From contig CALEVZ010000082.1 of the NCBI GenBank assembly GCA_937924755.1, forward strand, positions 1 through 38,481: a stretch of 38,481 bases of DNA. The letters run 5' to 3'. The DNA is from an uncultured bacterium (GTDB lineage Bacteria; Acidobacteriota; Thermoanaerobaculia; Thermoanaerobaculales; Thermoanaerobaculaceae). The position numbers and the translations under genes are program-made. Within the stretch, counting starts at the first letter, position 1, and every line of letters begins with the position of its first letter. A model generated the notes under the pieces. It made no database searches and had not been told where the DNA came from. It saw only the letters and a list, made by a program, of their open reading frames with translations. Shown piece after piece: positions 9,162 to 19,546 of the stretch.

Positions 9162-9626
9162 CTACTGCCCCAGCGCCACGGTGACGCTACCCTCCCAAGG
9201 CACCTCGGCGGCGGCACTAGCGGTCTCGCCCCGGGCAGAAACCCACTCCACCAGGTACTGCCCCGCCGGCAGGCGCAACAGCGCCCGCCGCCACCCCTGG
9301 CGACAGGGAGAGAGGAGAGACCACCCCCTTTTGCCTTGCACCCGCACCCCGGCGACGGGCTGCCCCTGGCGGTCGGCGGTTTCCGCCGGGCGTGCAGCGA
9401 GCAGCCTTGGGCTCGCGACCACCGCATCCCCCCGGGCCCACGCCCGCACCACCACCTCTGCACTCCCCTCGATATGGACCGAGCCGCGCAGCTCCACTCC
9501 GGCGGGTCCTGCGGCGGCCTTCGCCGGGCCGTCGGCCGGCCACGCCCCAAGGCCGCCCACCAGGCGCCTTCCACTCTTACGCCACGACCTTCGTCGACCC
9601 GTCACGGCGCACCCCCCCAACGTCAC
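9162..9626 (-). CDS. Small paralogue of the N-terminal domain of the giant repeat protein
   Basis: The central part (LRGSVHIEGSAEVVVRAWA, followed by VASPRLLAARPAET) aligns with the first module of the 5113-9093 product (FRGEAHTEGEAEGVTVRVWA, followed by VADPALLFSPLAET), so the frame is real. The C-terminal half (RLPAGQYLVEWVSARGE) looks like the end of a beta-sandwich. The start is uncertain: the GTG at 9626 has no ribosome site and the first 45 residues are Arg-rich with no usable signal peptide, unlike the large protein. The gene may have a decayed or frameshifted 5' end. It ends 68 nt before the large gene, which suggests co-transcription and an origin by tandem duplication. Confidence 0.6.
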   Translation of the reverse strand: MTLGGCAVTGRRRSWRKSGRRLVGGLGAWPADGPAKAAAGPAGVELRGSVHIEGSAEVVVRAWARGDAVVASPRLLAARPAETADRQGQPVAGVRVQGKRGWSLLSPCRQGWRRALLRLPAGQYLVEWVSARGETASAAAEVPWEGSVTVALGQ

Positions 9627-9788
9627 GGTGGAGTCGGGCGCGAGTCTAACACCGTCACGGACGGCCCCGTCCTGCCGGGTTTTCCTGCCGAGGCGGGGCC
9701 CTGCCCGAAGGCGGGAGCGCGGGGATCGGGCAGTCCGGCCGCCGCGTCTTTTCTTCTCGCCGAAAACCGGTTCGCCCGGAGAGCTCGG

Positions 9789-10594
9789 CTACCTGCCGTC
9801 GCAGAACACCAGGCACATGATCGAATCCCGATGGGCGTCGCTGTCGTGGATGCGCAGCCAGCTGGCGCGCACCGCGGAGCTCGAGACCTCGCCGCCCCTG
9901 GTATCAGCCTCCTCGAAGGCTCGATTAATGCCGTCCAGCTGCGCCAGATCCGCGATCGTCGTCCACCCGGTGTGCGTCCACGAGGAATCGGCGGGCATCT
10001 CCTGCACCGCCAGACGGTAGCCGGTGATGGACCCAGCCGCCGGCAGGCTGTCGTACACTGGGGCGCAGATTTCCGTGAACCTCTTTACCGCCGTGCTGGC
10101 GTGCTCCGGGCTGACCCTGTAAACGTGCCGCATCAGAAACTGGGGCCTGGCTGCCGGCCTGCCACCGAACACCAGGTGGCGCACCACCTCCCAGCTTTCC
10201 TGCTCGGGGTCGGTACTCGCCAGGTAGCTGGAGATCAGTTCCTTCATTTTCGCTTCTTTCAGCCCCTTGCGGCTGTCCTTGAAGGCCTTGTCGACGCGCC
10301 ATGGCCGCCCAATCCGCCGCCGGCACCCAGTACATGTACGAGTGCCTGGGCGGGCCGACGATCTGCCAGGCCAGCCCGTACCAGCTGATCACGCCCTGGG
10401 CCAGCAACCTGTCCAGCACCGGCTTGTTGAACTTCTCCGCCCTTCTCTCGAACTCCATCCACTTTCCGGGCTTCACCGCCACCCTGAACCACCCGGGTCA
10501 AGGGTTCCTCCTTCTCCTGGGCTGCCACCGGCCGCACCGCCAGGAGCAACCCCAGTGACACCATCCCTGCACACCCTCTTGGCGTCCGCTCCAT
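9789..10594 (-). pseudogene. Exported NIPSNAP/dimeric alpha-beta-barrel-like protein, broken by two frameshifts
   Basis: Three frames must be joined to give one sensible protein. Frame one starts at the ATG at 10594 after a good gggggagg site and gives a signal peptide ending VRPVAAQ, then KEEPLTRVV. Frame two takes over near 10485 with VAVKPGKWMEFERRAEKF and runs to YMYWVPAADWAAM near 10300. Frame three continues VDKAFKDSRKGLKEAKMKEL to the stop at 9789. Each switch is a net +1 shift, as if one extra base were present. The reconstructed protein is about 265 residues. The PGKW...FE...PVLD pattern is reminiscent of NIPSNAP or ABM-type dimeric barrels, but this is a weak resemblance. The alternative is two assembly errors; neighbouring genes show none. 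Confidence 0.65.
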
Positions 10595-10746
10595 CGCCTC
10601 CCCCCTGCTTGTCCGGGCCATCGCCGGGTCGACAGGAAACTGAGATCTACTCCCCTTTTTTGGTGAGCGCTTGTCGAGGGATACAACCACATCGCTCGCC
10701 CGCTTCCAGGTCGCTGCGTGGGTGCCCCGGAAGGCGGTAGCGTACA

Positions 10747-11682
10747 ATGCGCGCCGGGCGGGACTCGACTCTCTGCGCGACGGGTAGGGTGGAACGCATC
10801 GACTGGCGGGTGCACGCGGCGCTGCTGTTCGTGCAAATCACCTTCGGGGCGTTCCCGGTGGTGGGCAAGGGGGTGCTTGCGCACCTGCCACCCCTGGCGG
10901 TGGCGGCACTGCGGGTGCTGGTGGCCGCGCCGATCCTGCTCCTGCTGGCCTGGCGCCTGGAGCGGGCGCGAGTTCCCCGCGGCCATGTCAAGGAGCTGGC
11001 GCTGCTCGGCTTCCTCGGTGTCTTCGCCAACCAGGTGTTGTTCATCGTCGGGCTCGGCCGCACCACCGCCACCAACGCCGCCATCCTGATGCCGTCGATT
11101 CCGGTGTTCACCGTGCTAGTGGCGGCGGTGGGAAGGGTGGAACGGCTGACCCCGCGGCGCGCCGCCGGTGTCGCCGTGGCGGTGCTGGGGGCCCTGGTGC
11201 TCCTCGACCCGACCCGCCTGTCCCTCTCCCAGGGGACGGCCCTGGGCGATCTGTTGATCCTCCTCAATTGCCTCGCCTACGCCGCCTACCTGGTGCTCCA
11301 GCGCCCGCTGCTGCGGCTTCTTCCCCCCCTGACCCTGATCGCCTGGGCTTTCGTCTTCGGTGGGGCGGGGGTGTTGGCGGTCGCCGCACCCAGCATGTTC
11401 GCTATCTCGCCGGGCATGGTGCCAGTCAGCGCCTGGGTAGGCCTGGCCTACATCGTGCTCATCCCCACCGCCGTCAACTATGCCCTCAACAGCTGGGCCA
11501 TCCGCCGCTCCTCACCGGCGCTGGCGGCCACCTACACCACCCTGCAGCCGGTGGTGGCGGCAACGTTGGGTGTCCTTTTCCTGTCCGAATCGGTGGGGGA
11601 GCGGCAGCTGGCCGGCTTTGCCCTGATCGTCGCCGGGCTGAGTTTTCTCAGTGAACGCCGTCCCCGGCAAACTGCGCCATAA
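10747..11682 (+). CDS. EamA/DMT-family permease
   Basis: A protein of up to 311 residues with about ten hydrophobic segments in two homologous EamA halves (roughly residues 20-155 and 165-305). Typical features are FGAFPVVGKG at the first helix, TATNAAILMPSIPVF in the first half, and AATYTTLQPVVAATLGVLFLSE in the second half. Such drug/metabolite transporters export or import small metabolites, and the substrate is unknown. The start is uncertain: the ATG at 10747 has no ribosome site and overlaps a TACAAT hexamer. The GTG at 10789 removes a non-conserved 14-residue leader and may be the real start. The stop TAA overlaps an ATG at 11682. Confidence 0.88.
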   Translation: MRAGRDSTLCATGRVERIDWRVHAALLFVQITFGAFPVVGKGVLAHLPPLAVAALRVLVAAPILLLLAWRLERARVPRGHVKELALLGFLGVFANQVLFIVGLGRTTATNAAILMPSIPVFTVLVAAVGRVERLTPRRAAGVAVAVLGALVLLDPTRLSLSQGTALGDLLILLNCLAYAAYLVLQRPLLRLLPPLTLIAWAFVFGGAGVLAVAAPSMFAISPGMVPVSAWVGLAYIVLIPTAVNYALNSWAIRRSSPALAATYTTLQPVVAATLGVLFLSESVGERQLAGFALIVAGLSFLSERRPRQTAP

Positions 11683-11702
11683 TGGGGCTTGGGGGAGACG
11701 GC

Positions 11703-12059
11703 ATGGACGGCCCCATCGGCTTCGACACCTTCTGGAACTGGTTGTTACGCCATTACAATTGCATCTTGCGGGCGGGCACCGAGGATGCTGTGTTCTATGA
11801 CGACGACGATGTGCACTGGCACTTCGCCCAGGAGGACGCCTCCACCTGGGTGGTGCAGCTGTACCGCGGCAAGCGCATCCTCGGCGAGCTGTTCGTGGAG
11901 CCGGAGCTGGTCAGCTACGTGCAGGTGGTGCCGGGGGAGGAGGAGGTCTCCTTCGAGCTGGTGCAGGAAAACGAGCGGGAGGCCACAGTGATCTACCTGT
12001 TTGTGCTCTCCCACGGTATTGAGGACGAGGACTCGCGGGAGCGGGCGCGGGTGCATTAG
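11703..12059 (+). CDS. Conserved-looking small acidic protein of unknown function
   Basis: The preferred ATG at 11703 follows ggggga at good spacing, giving 118 residues; an ATG at 11682 overlapping the permease stop would add seven residues. The protein is soluble and acidic, with DDDD near residues 33-36, several Trp and Tyr residues, and alternating strands (WVVQLYRGKRILGELFVE, EVSFELVQENEREATVIYLFVL) that suggest a small alpha/beta fold. I do not recognise the family. It follows the DMT permease closely and its stop shares bases with the stop of the convergent gene. Confidence 0.75.
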   Translation: MDGPIGFDTFWNWLLRHYNCILRAGTEDAVFYDDDDVHWHFAQEDASTWVVQLYRGKRILGELFVEPELVSYVQVVPGEEEVSFELVQENEREATVIYLFVLSHGIEDEDSRERARVH

Positions 12060-12424
12060 GACGCGGGGCTCTCACCCCGTTCGGCCCGACGCTCCAGTAC
12101 CTGGGCGAAGGCCTTCATGGCCGCCAGGGCGCGCGGGAAGCCCACGTAGAGGGCGGCGTGAATGATGGTTTCCCGCACCTCCCGCTCGCTGGCTCCCACC
12201 CGCAGCGCCCCCTCCAGATGAGTGGCGAGTTCCGGGGGGCTTCCCAGGGCGATGAGCAGGGAGATGGCCTGCAGCTCCCGAGCCTTGAGGTCCAGTCCCG
12301 GCCGCGCCATCACCTCCTCGTAAGCGAACTCCACCACGTAACGGGCCAGGTCGGGATCGGCCTCGGCCAGGGCCCGCTCGATGGCGGCGGCCCGCTCCCC
12401 CCAGATGCGCTCGCGCACCGTCAC
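12056..12424 (-). CDS. Carboxymuconolactone-decarboxylase-like (CMD) protein
   Basis: A 122-residue all-helical CMD-family protein. The characteristic block runs LKARELQAISLLIALGSPPELATHLEGAL followed by GASEREVRETIIHAALYVGFPRAL, with the family His in IIHAA. There is no CxxC pair, so it is closer to gamma-carboxymuconolactone decarboxylases than to AhpD peroxidase-type members. The GTG at 12424 was chosen because it starts just before the conserved RERIWGER segment and lies 6 nt after a -10-like CATACT, consistent with a leaderless message. No ribosome site is present. Its role here is unclear; it is divergent from the DinB-like gene. Confidence 0.82.
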   Translation of the reverse strand: MTVRERIWGERAAAIERALAEADPDLARYVVEFAYEEVMARPGLDLKARELQAISLLIALGSPPELATHLEGALRVGASEREVRETIIHAALYVGFPRALAAMKAFAQVLERRAERGESPAS

Positions 12425-12430
12425 GCCGGC

Positions 12431-12436
12431 AGTATG
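12431..12436 (-). promoter_or_regulatory. Predicted -10 element for a leaderless CMD mRNA
   Basis: CATACT on the minus strand is followed by six bases (gccggc) and then the GTG start at 12424, placing the expected transcription start on the start codon. No -35 hexamer is recognisable at 17 bp. Confidence 0.5.
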
Positions 12437-12464
12437 CCCCAGCCGGGCCGGTCCCGCCAGCAGG

Positions 12465-12470
12465 TACAAT
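12465..12470 (+). promoter_or_regulatory. Predicted -10 element for a leaderless dinB-like mRNA
   Basis: TACAAT is followed by six bases (ccgtcg) and then the GTG start at 12477. There is no Shine-Dalgarno site and no clear -35 element. Confidence 0.55.
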
Positions 12471-12476
12471 CCGTCG

Positions 12477-12959
12477 GTGGCCGACCTGCTGGAGTGCCTG
12501 GTGCAGATCAGGGCGCTTGGGGAAACCCCAGCGCGGTTGCGGCGGCTGGCCGCCGACGCTCCGCAAGAGGCCTGGCGCCGCCGGCCCGGGCCGCAGGTAT
12601 GGGCCCCCCTCGAGGTGCTCGCCCACCTGGTCGATGCCGAGCTGTTCCTGGCCTCCCGCCTGCGCCTCATCCTCAGCAGCGAGCGGCCCACCCTCGAGGG
12701 GTGGGACCAGAATGCCCTGGCGGCACGGTCGAATTACCTCAACTGGCCACTGGAGCGAACCTTGGCGCGGTTCTGTCAGCTCCGGGAGGCCAACCTGGAG
12801 CTCCTGGCCACCTGCGACGCCGCCGACCTGGCCCGGGTGGGGGTGCACCGCACCCGCGGCCCGGTGACCGTGGCTGACCTGGTGGCCCACGCCCTGGCCC
12901 ACGACACCGCCCACGGGGGGCAGATCCGCACCCGGCTGGGCCTGGCCCGCCCCGATTGA
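12477..12959 (+). CDS. DinB-superfamily (DinB_2/YfiT-like) putative metalloenzyme
   Basis: A 160-residue four-helix-bundle protein. The three-His metal site of the DinB/YfiT fold is present: His50 in EVLAHLVDAE, and His142 and His146 in AHDTAHGGQI. This fold is used by bacillithiol, mycothiol and glutathione S-transferase-like enzymes and by damage-induced proteins of unknown activity, so the thiol partner cannot be named. The GTG at 12477 is preferred because upstream codons are non-conserved and antisense to the CMD promoter, and because TACAAT ends 6 nt before it. The POT transporter starts 12 nt after the stop, in the same transcription unit. Confidence 0.85.
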   Translation: MADLLECLVQIRALGETPARLRRLAADAPQEAWRRRPGPQVWAPLEVLAHLVDAELFLASRLRLILSSERPTLEGWDQNALAARSNYLNWPLERTLARFCQLREANLELLATCDAADLARVGVHRTRGPVTVADLVAHALAHDTAHGGQIRTRLGLARPD

Positions 12960-14231
12960 ACTGGAGGCGTCATGTCCAAGGTTAGCCTCGTCAGAGACTT
13001 CAACCGCACCTTCTGGGTCGCCAACGTGGTCGAGCTCTTCGAGCGGGCCGCCTACTACGGCCTCAATTCGGTGCTCGCGGTCTACCTCACCCTGGAGGTG
13101 GGGGCGGGGGGAATCGGCGCCTCCGAGCAGGAGGTGGGATTCCTGCAGTCCATCCTCTACGCCCTGGTGTACGTCCTGCCCATCCTAGGGGGGGCATTGG
13201 CGGACCGCTACGGCTACCGGCGCATGCTCATGGCCTCCCTCGCCCTGCTGGCCGCCGGCTACTTCGCCGCCGGGTACACTTCTACCTACGCCTTAGTCTT
13301 TTTGGCGCTGCTGCTCATGGGCACCGGCGCCGGGTTGTTCAAGCCCATCATCTCCGGCACCATCGCCCGGACCACCGACGAGCGCACCTCCGCCCTGGGG
13401 TTCGGCATCTATTACTGGATGATCAACCTGGGGGCGTTCCTGGCGCCGCTGGTGGTGAGCTGGCTAAAAGGGTTTTCCTGGCGCTACGTGTTTGCAGCCT
13501 CCGCCGCCTACGTGGGGCTGATGCTGCTGCCCACGGCGCTTTTCTACCGCGACCCGCCGCGCCCCGAGAGCACTACGTCCCTGGGGGAGACCCTGCGGGG
13601 GGCCGCCGAGGTGTTGGCCGACGCCCGCTTCATGCTCATGATCGTCGTCTACTCGGGGTTCTGGGTGCTCTACTTCCAGAACTTCGGCTCGGTGCTGTGG
13701 TACCTGCGCGACTTCGTCGACCGCGAGCCGGTGAGCGCCGCGGTGACCGCCGTGCTCCAGGGGGTGGGGTTGCCGGTCACCTTCACCTTCGACGCCGAGC
13801 ACGTGACGGTGATCAACGCCGGGGTGATTATCCTGCTGCAGGTGGTGGTCAGCCGCATCGTCCGGGAGCGGGCCGCCCTGCCCACCATGGTGACCGGCAT
13901 GGCGCTGGGGGCGGTGGGGTTCTTGTTGCTGGCCGTCTCCCGCAACCCCTGGGTATTTGTGGCCGGCATTGCCGTCTTCACCCTCGGGGAAATGACCGCT
14001 CACCCAAAGTACTACAGCTTCATCGGCCTGATCGCCCCCGCCGACCGCAAGGCGGTGTATCTGGGGTACGCCTTCCTTTACGGGGTCTTCGGCTCCCTGC
14101 TGGGCTCCAACCTCGGGGGGTTTCTCTACGAGCGGCTCTTGAAGCCCGCCGTCGGCACCCCGGCCGCCGACGAACGGGCGCGGCTGTTCTGGATCCTCTT
14201 CGCGGTGCTGGACGTGGTGGCGGTGCTGGGG

Positions 14232-16297
<2,066 letters not shown>

Positions 16298-16341
16298 TCA
16301 TCGCTCGTCTTTCGGGGCAACAGGGGAGCGGCCCGTCACCG

Positions 16342-16347
16342 TATACT
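16342..16347 (+). promoter_or_regulatory. Predicted -10 element for a leaderless GT-C mRNA
   Basis: TATACT is followed by seven bases (cacggcg) and then the GTG start at 16355. No ribosome site and no clear -35 element are seen. Confidence 0.55.
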
Positions 16348-16354
16348 CACGGCG

Positions 16355-19300
16355 GTGGTGTTCCCTCGCTTGCTGGCGCTGGCGCCGGTTGCCGGCTTCG
16401 CCGTGCTTTCTGCGACTCTCACGGCGGCGGGGGAGTTGCCGGTGGCGGAGGCGCTGTGGGCGGTGGTGGCCGTGGCCGTCGCCTTCGGCCCCAGTGGCTG
16501 GGTACAACCCGCCGGGTGGCCGCGGCGCCTCGCCGAAGGTGCGCTGCTGCCGGTGGCCTACGCCCTCACCATGCTGGGGGACCCTTCCCTACGGCGCATG
16601 GCCATCCCCCCCCTGCTGCTCCTGGCCGCCTGGGGAGCGGCGGCGGCGGCGCTGGCCCGCGCCCCGTTGGGGTTGGCACCGCTCCTGGCCGGCTCGCTGG
16701 GGGGCGCGGTGCGGGCCGCGGGGGGGTTGGGCCTGATGGGGTACCCCTGGCCACTAGTGGTGGGAACGCTGGTGGTCTGTGTCGCGGTACCGGCGGCGCT
16801 GGCCCGCCGTTGGGGACCACAAACCGGGGTGGCCGCCGCCCTGCTGGTGCCGTGGCTACCCTACGCCGGGCAGCCGGGGCTGCTGGCAGCTGCGGCGGCG
16901 GCAGCCCTGGCCGCCCTGCTGGCCCCCAAAGTGGGTGAGCCACTGGAACCGCTGGCGGCCCGCTGGGTGCCCTCGGTGGCAGCGGCGGCCCTGGTGGTGG
17001 CACCCCTGGCGCCCTGGGAGGGCCTGCCTGTTGCCAGGCTTTTTCCCGCCGCTGGCTGGCTGGCGGGAATTGCCGCCCTCCTCGCCCTGCTGGTGGCGGG
17101 GCGCCACCCCCCCGCCCTGGGTGGGGTGGCGTGGCTGGGGGTGGCCTGCCTGCTCGGCCCTCCCCAGCCAGCCCCCCCCGACCGCGCCGGGGTAACTCTC
17201 ACCCCGGCCGCCCCTGTCGCCGCCCTGCCCCCCGGCAACGGTGAGCGCTACGTGGTCGATCTGGCGCTGGCCAACGCCAGCGGGGTGGCCAGCGGCACCG
17301 CCGTGGCCGAGCTGGCGGTTGGCTTCAGGACCTACCCTCTGCGGGCCGGGGAGGACACCGCTGAGTGGGCGCACCAGCGGGGCGACGTACGCGGTGCCGT
17401 CCTCCACACGCTGCCGCGCTGGCCGGTGTGGCGTCCCCACGGGGAAGGGCGCGGCGCCCTCTGGGGGGTGGGCGGACGGCTGGAGGTGCCGGTCCCTTCA
17501 GGAGTCGTGCCCGAGCTGCGGCGGGCCGGGGACCTCGCTCCCGAGATCACAGTCGCGGTCTCCACCGCCGGACCCTCCCGCCCCACCCCGCCCCGCGCCC
17601 TCATCCTGGCGGACTGGTTGGCGGGGTGCGCCTTGGTGGTGGCAGCCGTGCAGCTCCTCGGCGGTACTTGGCGGCGCCCGGTGGCAGCGTTGCCGTGGGT
17701 GCTGCTGGCGTCCGGAGCGGCGTTGGCGCGGGCGCCGGTAGAACCCTTGGGGCTGCTGCTGGAGCGCCACGGCGTGGACCTCTGCCTGGCCGCGCTGCTG
17801 GCCGCCTGGGTGCCGGCGGCGCGCGGGTGGCTCGCCCGCCGCCGGGTGTTTGCCGCGGCGGCTGTCCTGCTGGTGCCGCTCGCCGTGGCGGCGGCCTTCC
17901 TGCACCCGCCGGGGGGGGATGAGCAGTACCACCTCATCGTGCTGCGCTCCCTGGCAGAGGACCACGACCTGGACCTCGCCAATAACTATGAGCTGGAGCG
18001 CTACCCGGAAAACCGCATCTATGTCACCCCCGTCTGGCTGCACTCACCGCTGCTGGCACTGCTCCTTTCCCCGGGCTACGCCCTTGCCGGCCGCGCCGGT
18101 GCCCTGGCGCTGCTGGGTCTCGCCGGAGCGGCGCTGCTGGCCCTGGTGGCCAGTCTCGCCCGGAGGCTGCGCTGCCCCCCCAACCGCGTCGCGCTCATGG
18201 CTCTGCTGGCGCTGCTGAGCTTCCCTCTCGCCACCTTTTCCTCCCAGATCTGGACGGAAATCCCCGGGGCGCTGGCCGCCGCGGCGGTTGCCACTCTGCT
18301 GTCGGGCGTCGCGCCCGCCTTCCTGCCCGCCGCCGGCCTGGCCATCCTCGCCACTGGCCTCAAAACGCGACTAGCACTCATGGCCTTCCCTACCCTCGCC
18401 GCGCCGCTGAGCGGCCTAATCCGGCAGCGGCGGCGCCTGCGGGGTGCCTTGCTGCTACTGGGGTTGGCGACCGCTGCCGCCCTCGCCCTGGCCACCGCCA
18501 TCTACGGGCATCCCCTCGGGCCAATTCGCCGTTTTCATCATCTCCTCCCGCGGAGCCTGCGGCAGCCGGCCATTTCGTTCGTCGGTCTGATCTTCGATAG
18601 GGCCGGAGGGATGCTTTTCGCGGCTCCTTTGCTGCTTGTCGGGGCGAGCCGGATGGCGACGGTGTGGCGGCGCGCCGCGGCACCCGTCCGTGGCCTGCTG
18701 CTGGGTGGCCTGGCAACTCTGCTGCTGCTGTTGCCCTCCCACGAGTGGTACGGGGGGGGCAGCCCTCCTTTGCGCTACCTCGTTCCGGCGCTGCCCGTCT
18801 TTCTCCTGGGCCTGGCCGTGCTGTGGACGAGCCCGTCGCGGGCGCGCACCGCGGCGATCCTGGCGCTGCCCCCTACCATGCTGGTCTGGTTTGTCTTCGC
18901 CACCCGGCCGCACCTGGCCTTCAACCCCGGGGACGGCGGGTGGTGGCTGGGGGACGCCCTGGCGCGCCGGTTTGCCGCCGATACCCGGGCGTTGTTTCCC
19001 TCCCTTCTTGTGCCCACTGCAGCAGCCCTCTGGGTTCCCCTGGTGGTTGTCCTGTTAACGGCGGCGGGGTGGCTGCTGCTGCGCCGGCGCGCCAGCGCCG
19101 GCCGCACCCTAGGGCGCCTCGCCGTGCCCATCTGGCTGCTGGCAGCTGCCGGGCTGGTGGCCACTTTGGCGTGGCGGAACGACCGGGTGGTGGAGCTGGA
19201 GGCCGCCCAGGTGGTCCGCCGCGGCGGCGCCCCCGAACCTCCCGAGGGGACCTTCTCTCGTTTCTTGCACCGCAACGGCTGGCGCCTGCGCGCAGGCGAA

Positions 19301-19546
19301 GGGGTGAGCGTACCGCTGCGCGTGCCGCCCCGCGCCGGGGTGGAACTGGAAGCCCTTGGCGCCGGCCTGGTGGAGGCAAGCTGGGAGGGGGGCGATCGCT
19401 GGACCGTCCAGGTGCTCACCCCCTCTTTTGCCCGCTTCCCCCTGCCACCGCCCCCCGGCCCCGGTCGACAGCAACTTCACCTGCAGGCAGTCGGTCCGGG
19501 AGAAGGGGAGGTGGTCCTGGATCGGGTGGAGGTCATGCGGCCATGA
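16355..19546 (+). CDS. Very large GT-C-type (GT39/ArnT-like) membrane glycosyltransferase
   Basis: A 1063-residue polytopic membrane protein. Residues 1-280 hold about ten hydrophobic segments. Residues 282-415 are a soluble strand-rich stretch. Two or three more helices lead to the motif GGDEQYHLI with Asp522-Glu523, which resembles the acidic pair at the first external loop of ArnT/GT39 enzymes. About ten further helices follow to residue 940, then a 100-residue soluble tail. GT-C enzymes transfer sugars from polyprenyl-phosphate carriers on the outer face of the membrane. The 520-residue section before the acidic pair is far longer than usual. The GTG at 16355 was chosen because the upstream codons (from 16280) are hydrophilic, and TATACT ends 7 nt before it. 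It heads the polysaccharide operon; the stop overlaps the next start (ATGA). Confidence 0.75.
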   Translation: MVFPRLLALAPVAGFAVLSATLTAAGELPVAEALWAVVAVAVAFGPSGWVQPAGWPRRLAEGALLPVAYALTMLGDPSLRRMAIPPLLLLAAWGAAAAALARAPLGLAPLLAGSLGGAVRAAGGLGLMGYPWPLVVGTLVVCVAVPAALARRWGPQTGVAAALLVPWLPYAGQPGLLAAAAAAALAALLAPKVGEPLEPLAARWVPSVAAAALVVAPLAPWEGLPVARLFPAAGWLAGIAALLALLVAGRHPPALGGVAWLGVACLLGPPQPAPPDRAGVTLTPAAPVAALPPGNGERYVVDLALANASGVASGTAVAELAVGFRTYPLRAGEDTAEWAHQRGDVRGAVLHTLPRWPVWRPHGEGRGALWGVGGRLEVPVPSGVVPELRRAGDLAPEITVAVSTAGPSRPTPPRALILADWLAGCALVVAAVQLLGGTWRRPVAALPWVLLASGAALARAPVEPLGLLLERHGVDLCLAALLAAWVPAARGWLARRRVFAAAAVLLVPLAVAAAFLHPPGGDEQYHLIVLRSLAEDHDLDLANNYELERYPENRIYVTPVWLHSPLLALLLSPGYALAGRAGALALLGLAGAALLALVASLARRLRCPPNRVALMALLALLSFPLATFSSQIWTEIPGALAAAAVATLLSGVAPAFLPAAGLAILATGLKTRLALMAFPTLAAPLSGLIRQRRRLRGALLLLGLATAAALALATAIYGHPLGPIRRFHHLLPRSLRQPAISFVGLIFDRAGGMLFAAPLLLVGASRMATVWRRAAAPVRGLLLGGLATLLLLLPSHEWYGGGSPPLRYLVPALPVFLLGLAVLWTSPSRARTAAILALPPTMLVWFVFATRPHLAFNPGDGGWWLGDALARRFAADTRALFPSLLVPTAAALWVPLVVVLLTAAGWLLLRRRASAGRTLGRLAVPIWLLAAAGLVATLAWRNDRVVELEAAQVVRRGGAPEPPEGTFSRFLHRNGWRLRAGEGVSVPLRVPPRAGVELEALGAGLVEASWEGGDRWTVQVLTPSFARFPLPPPPGPGRQQLHLQAVGPGEGEVVLDRVEVMRP

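Noticed and set aside
7442-9184. Plus-strand frame of 580 codons inside the giant repeat protein
   Set aside because: Ser/Thr/Pro/Arg-rich shadow with no recognisable fold; the minus strand has a signal peptide, ribosome site and clear repeats.
9701-9733. Inverted repeat CTGCCCG/CGGGCAG as a terminator of the pseudogene
   Set aside because: Only 7 bp with a 19-nt loop and no U-tract; expected by chance at this GC content.
10743-10748. TACAAT as a promoter for the DMT permease
   Set aside because: No -35 at the right spacing, and the hexamer overlaps the first ATG; it would only fit if the gene starts at the GTG at 10789, which has a poorly spaced ribosome site.
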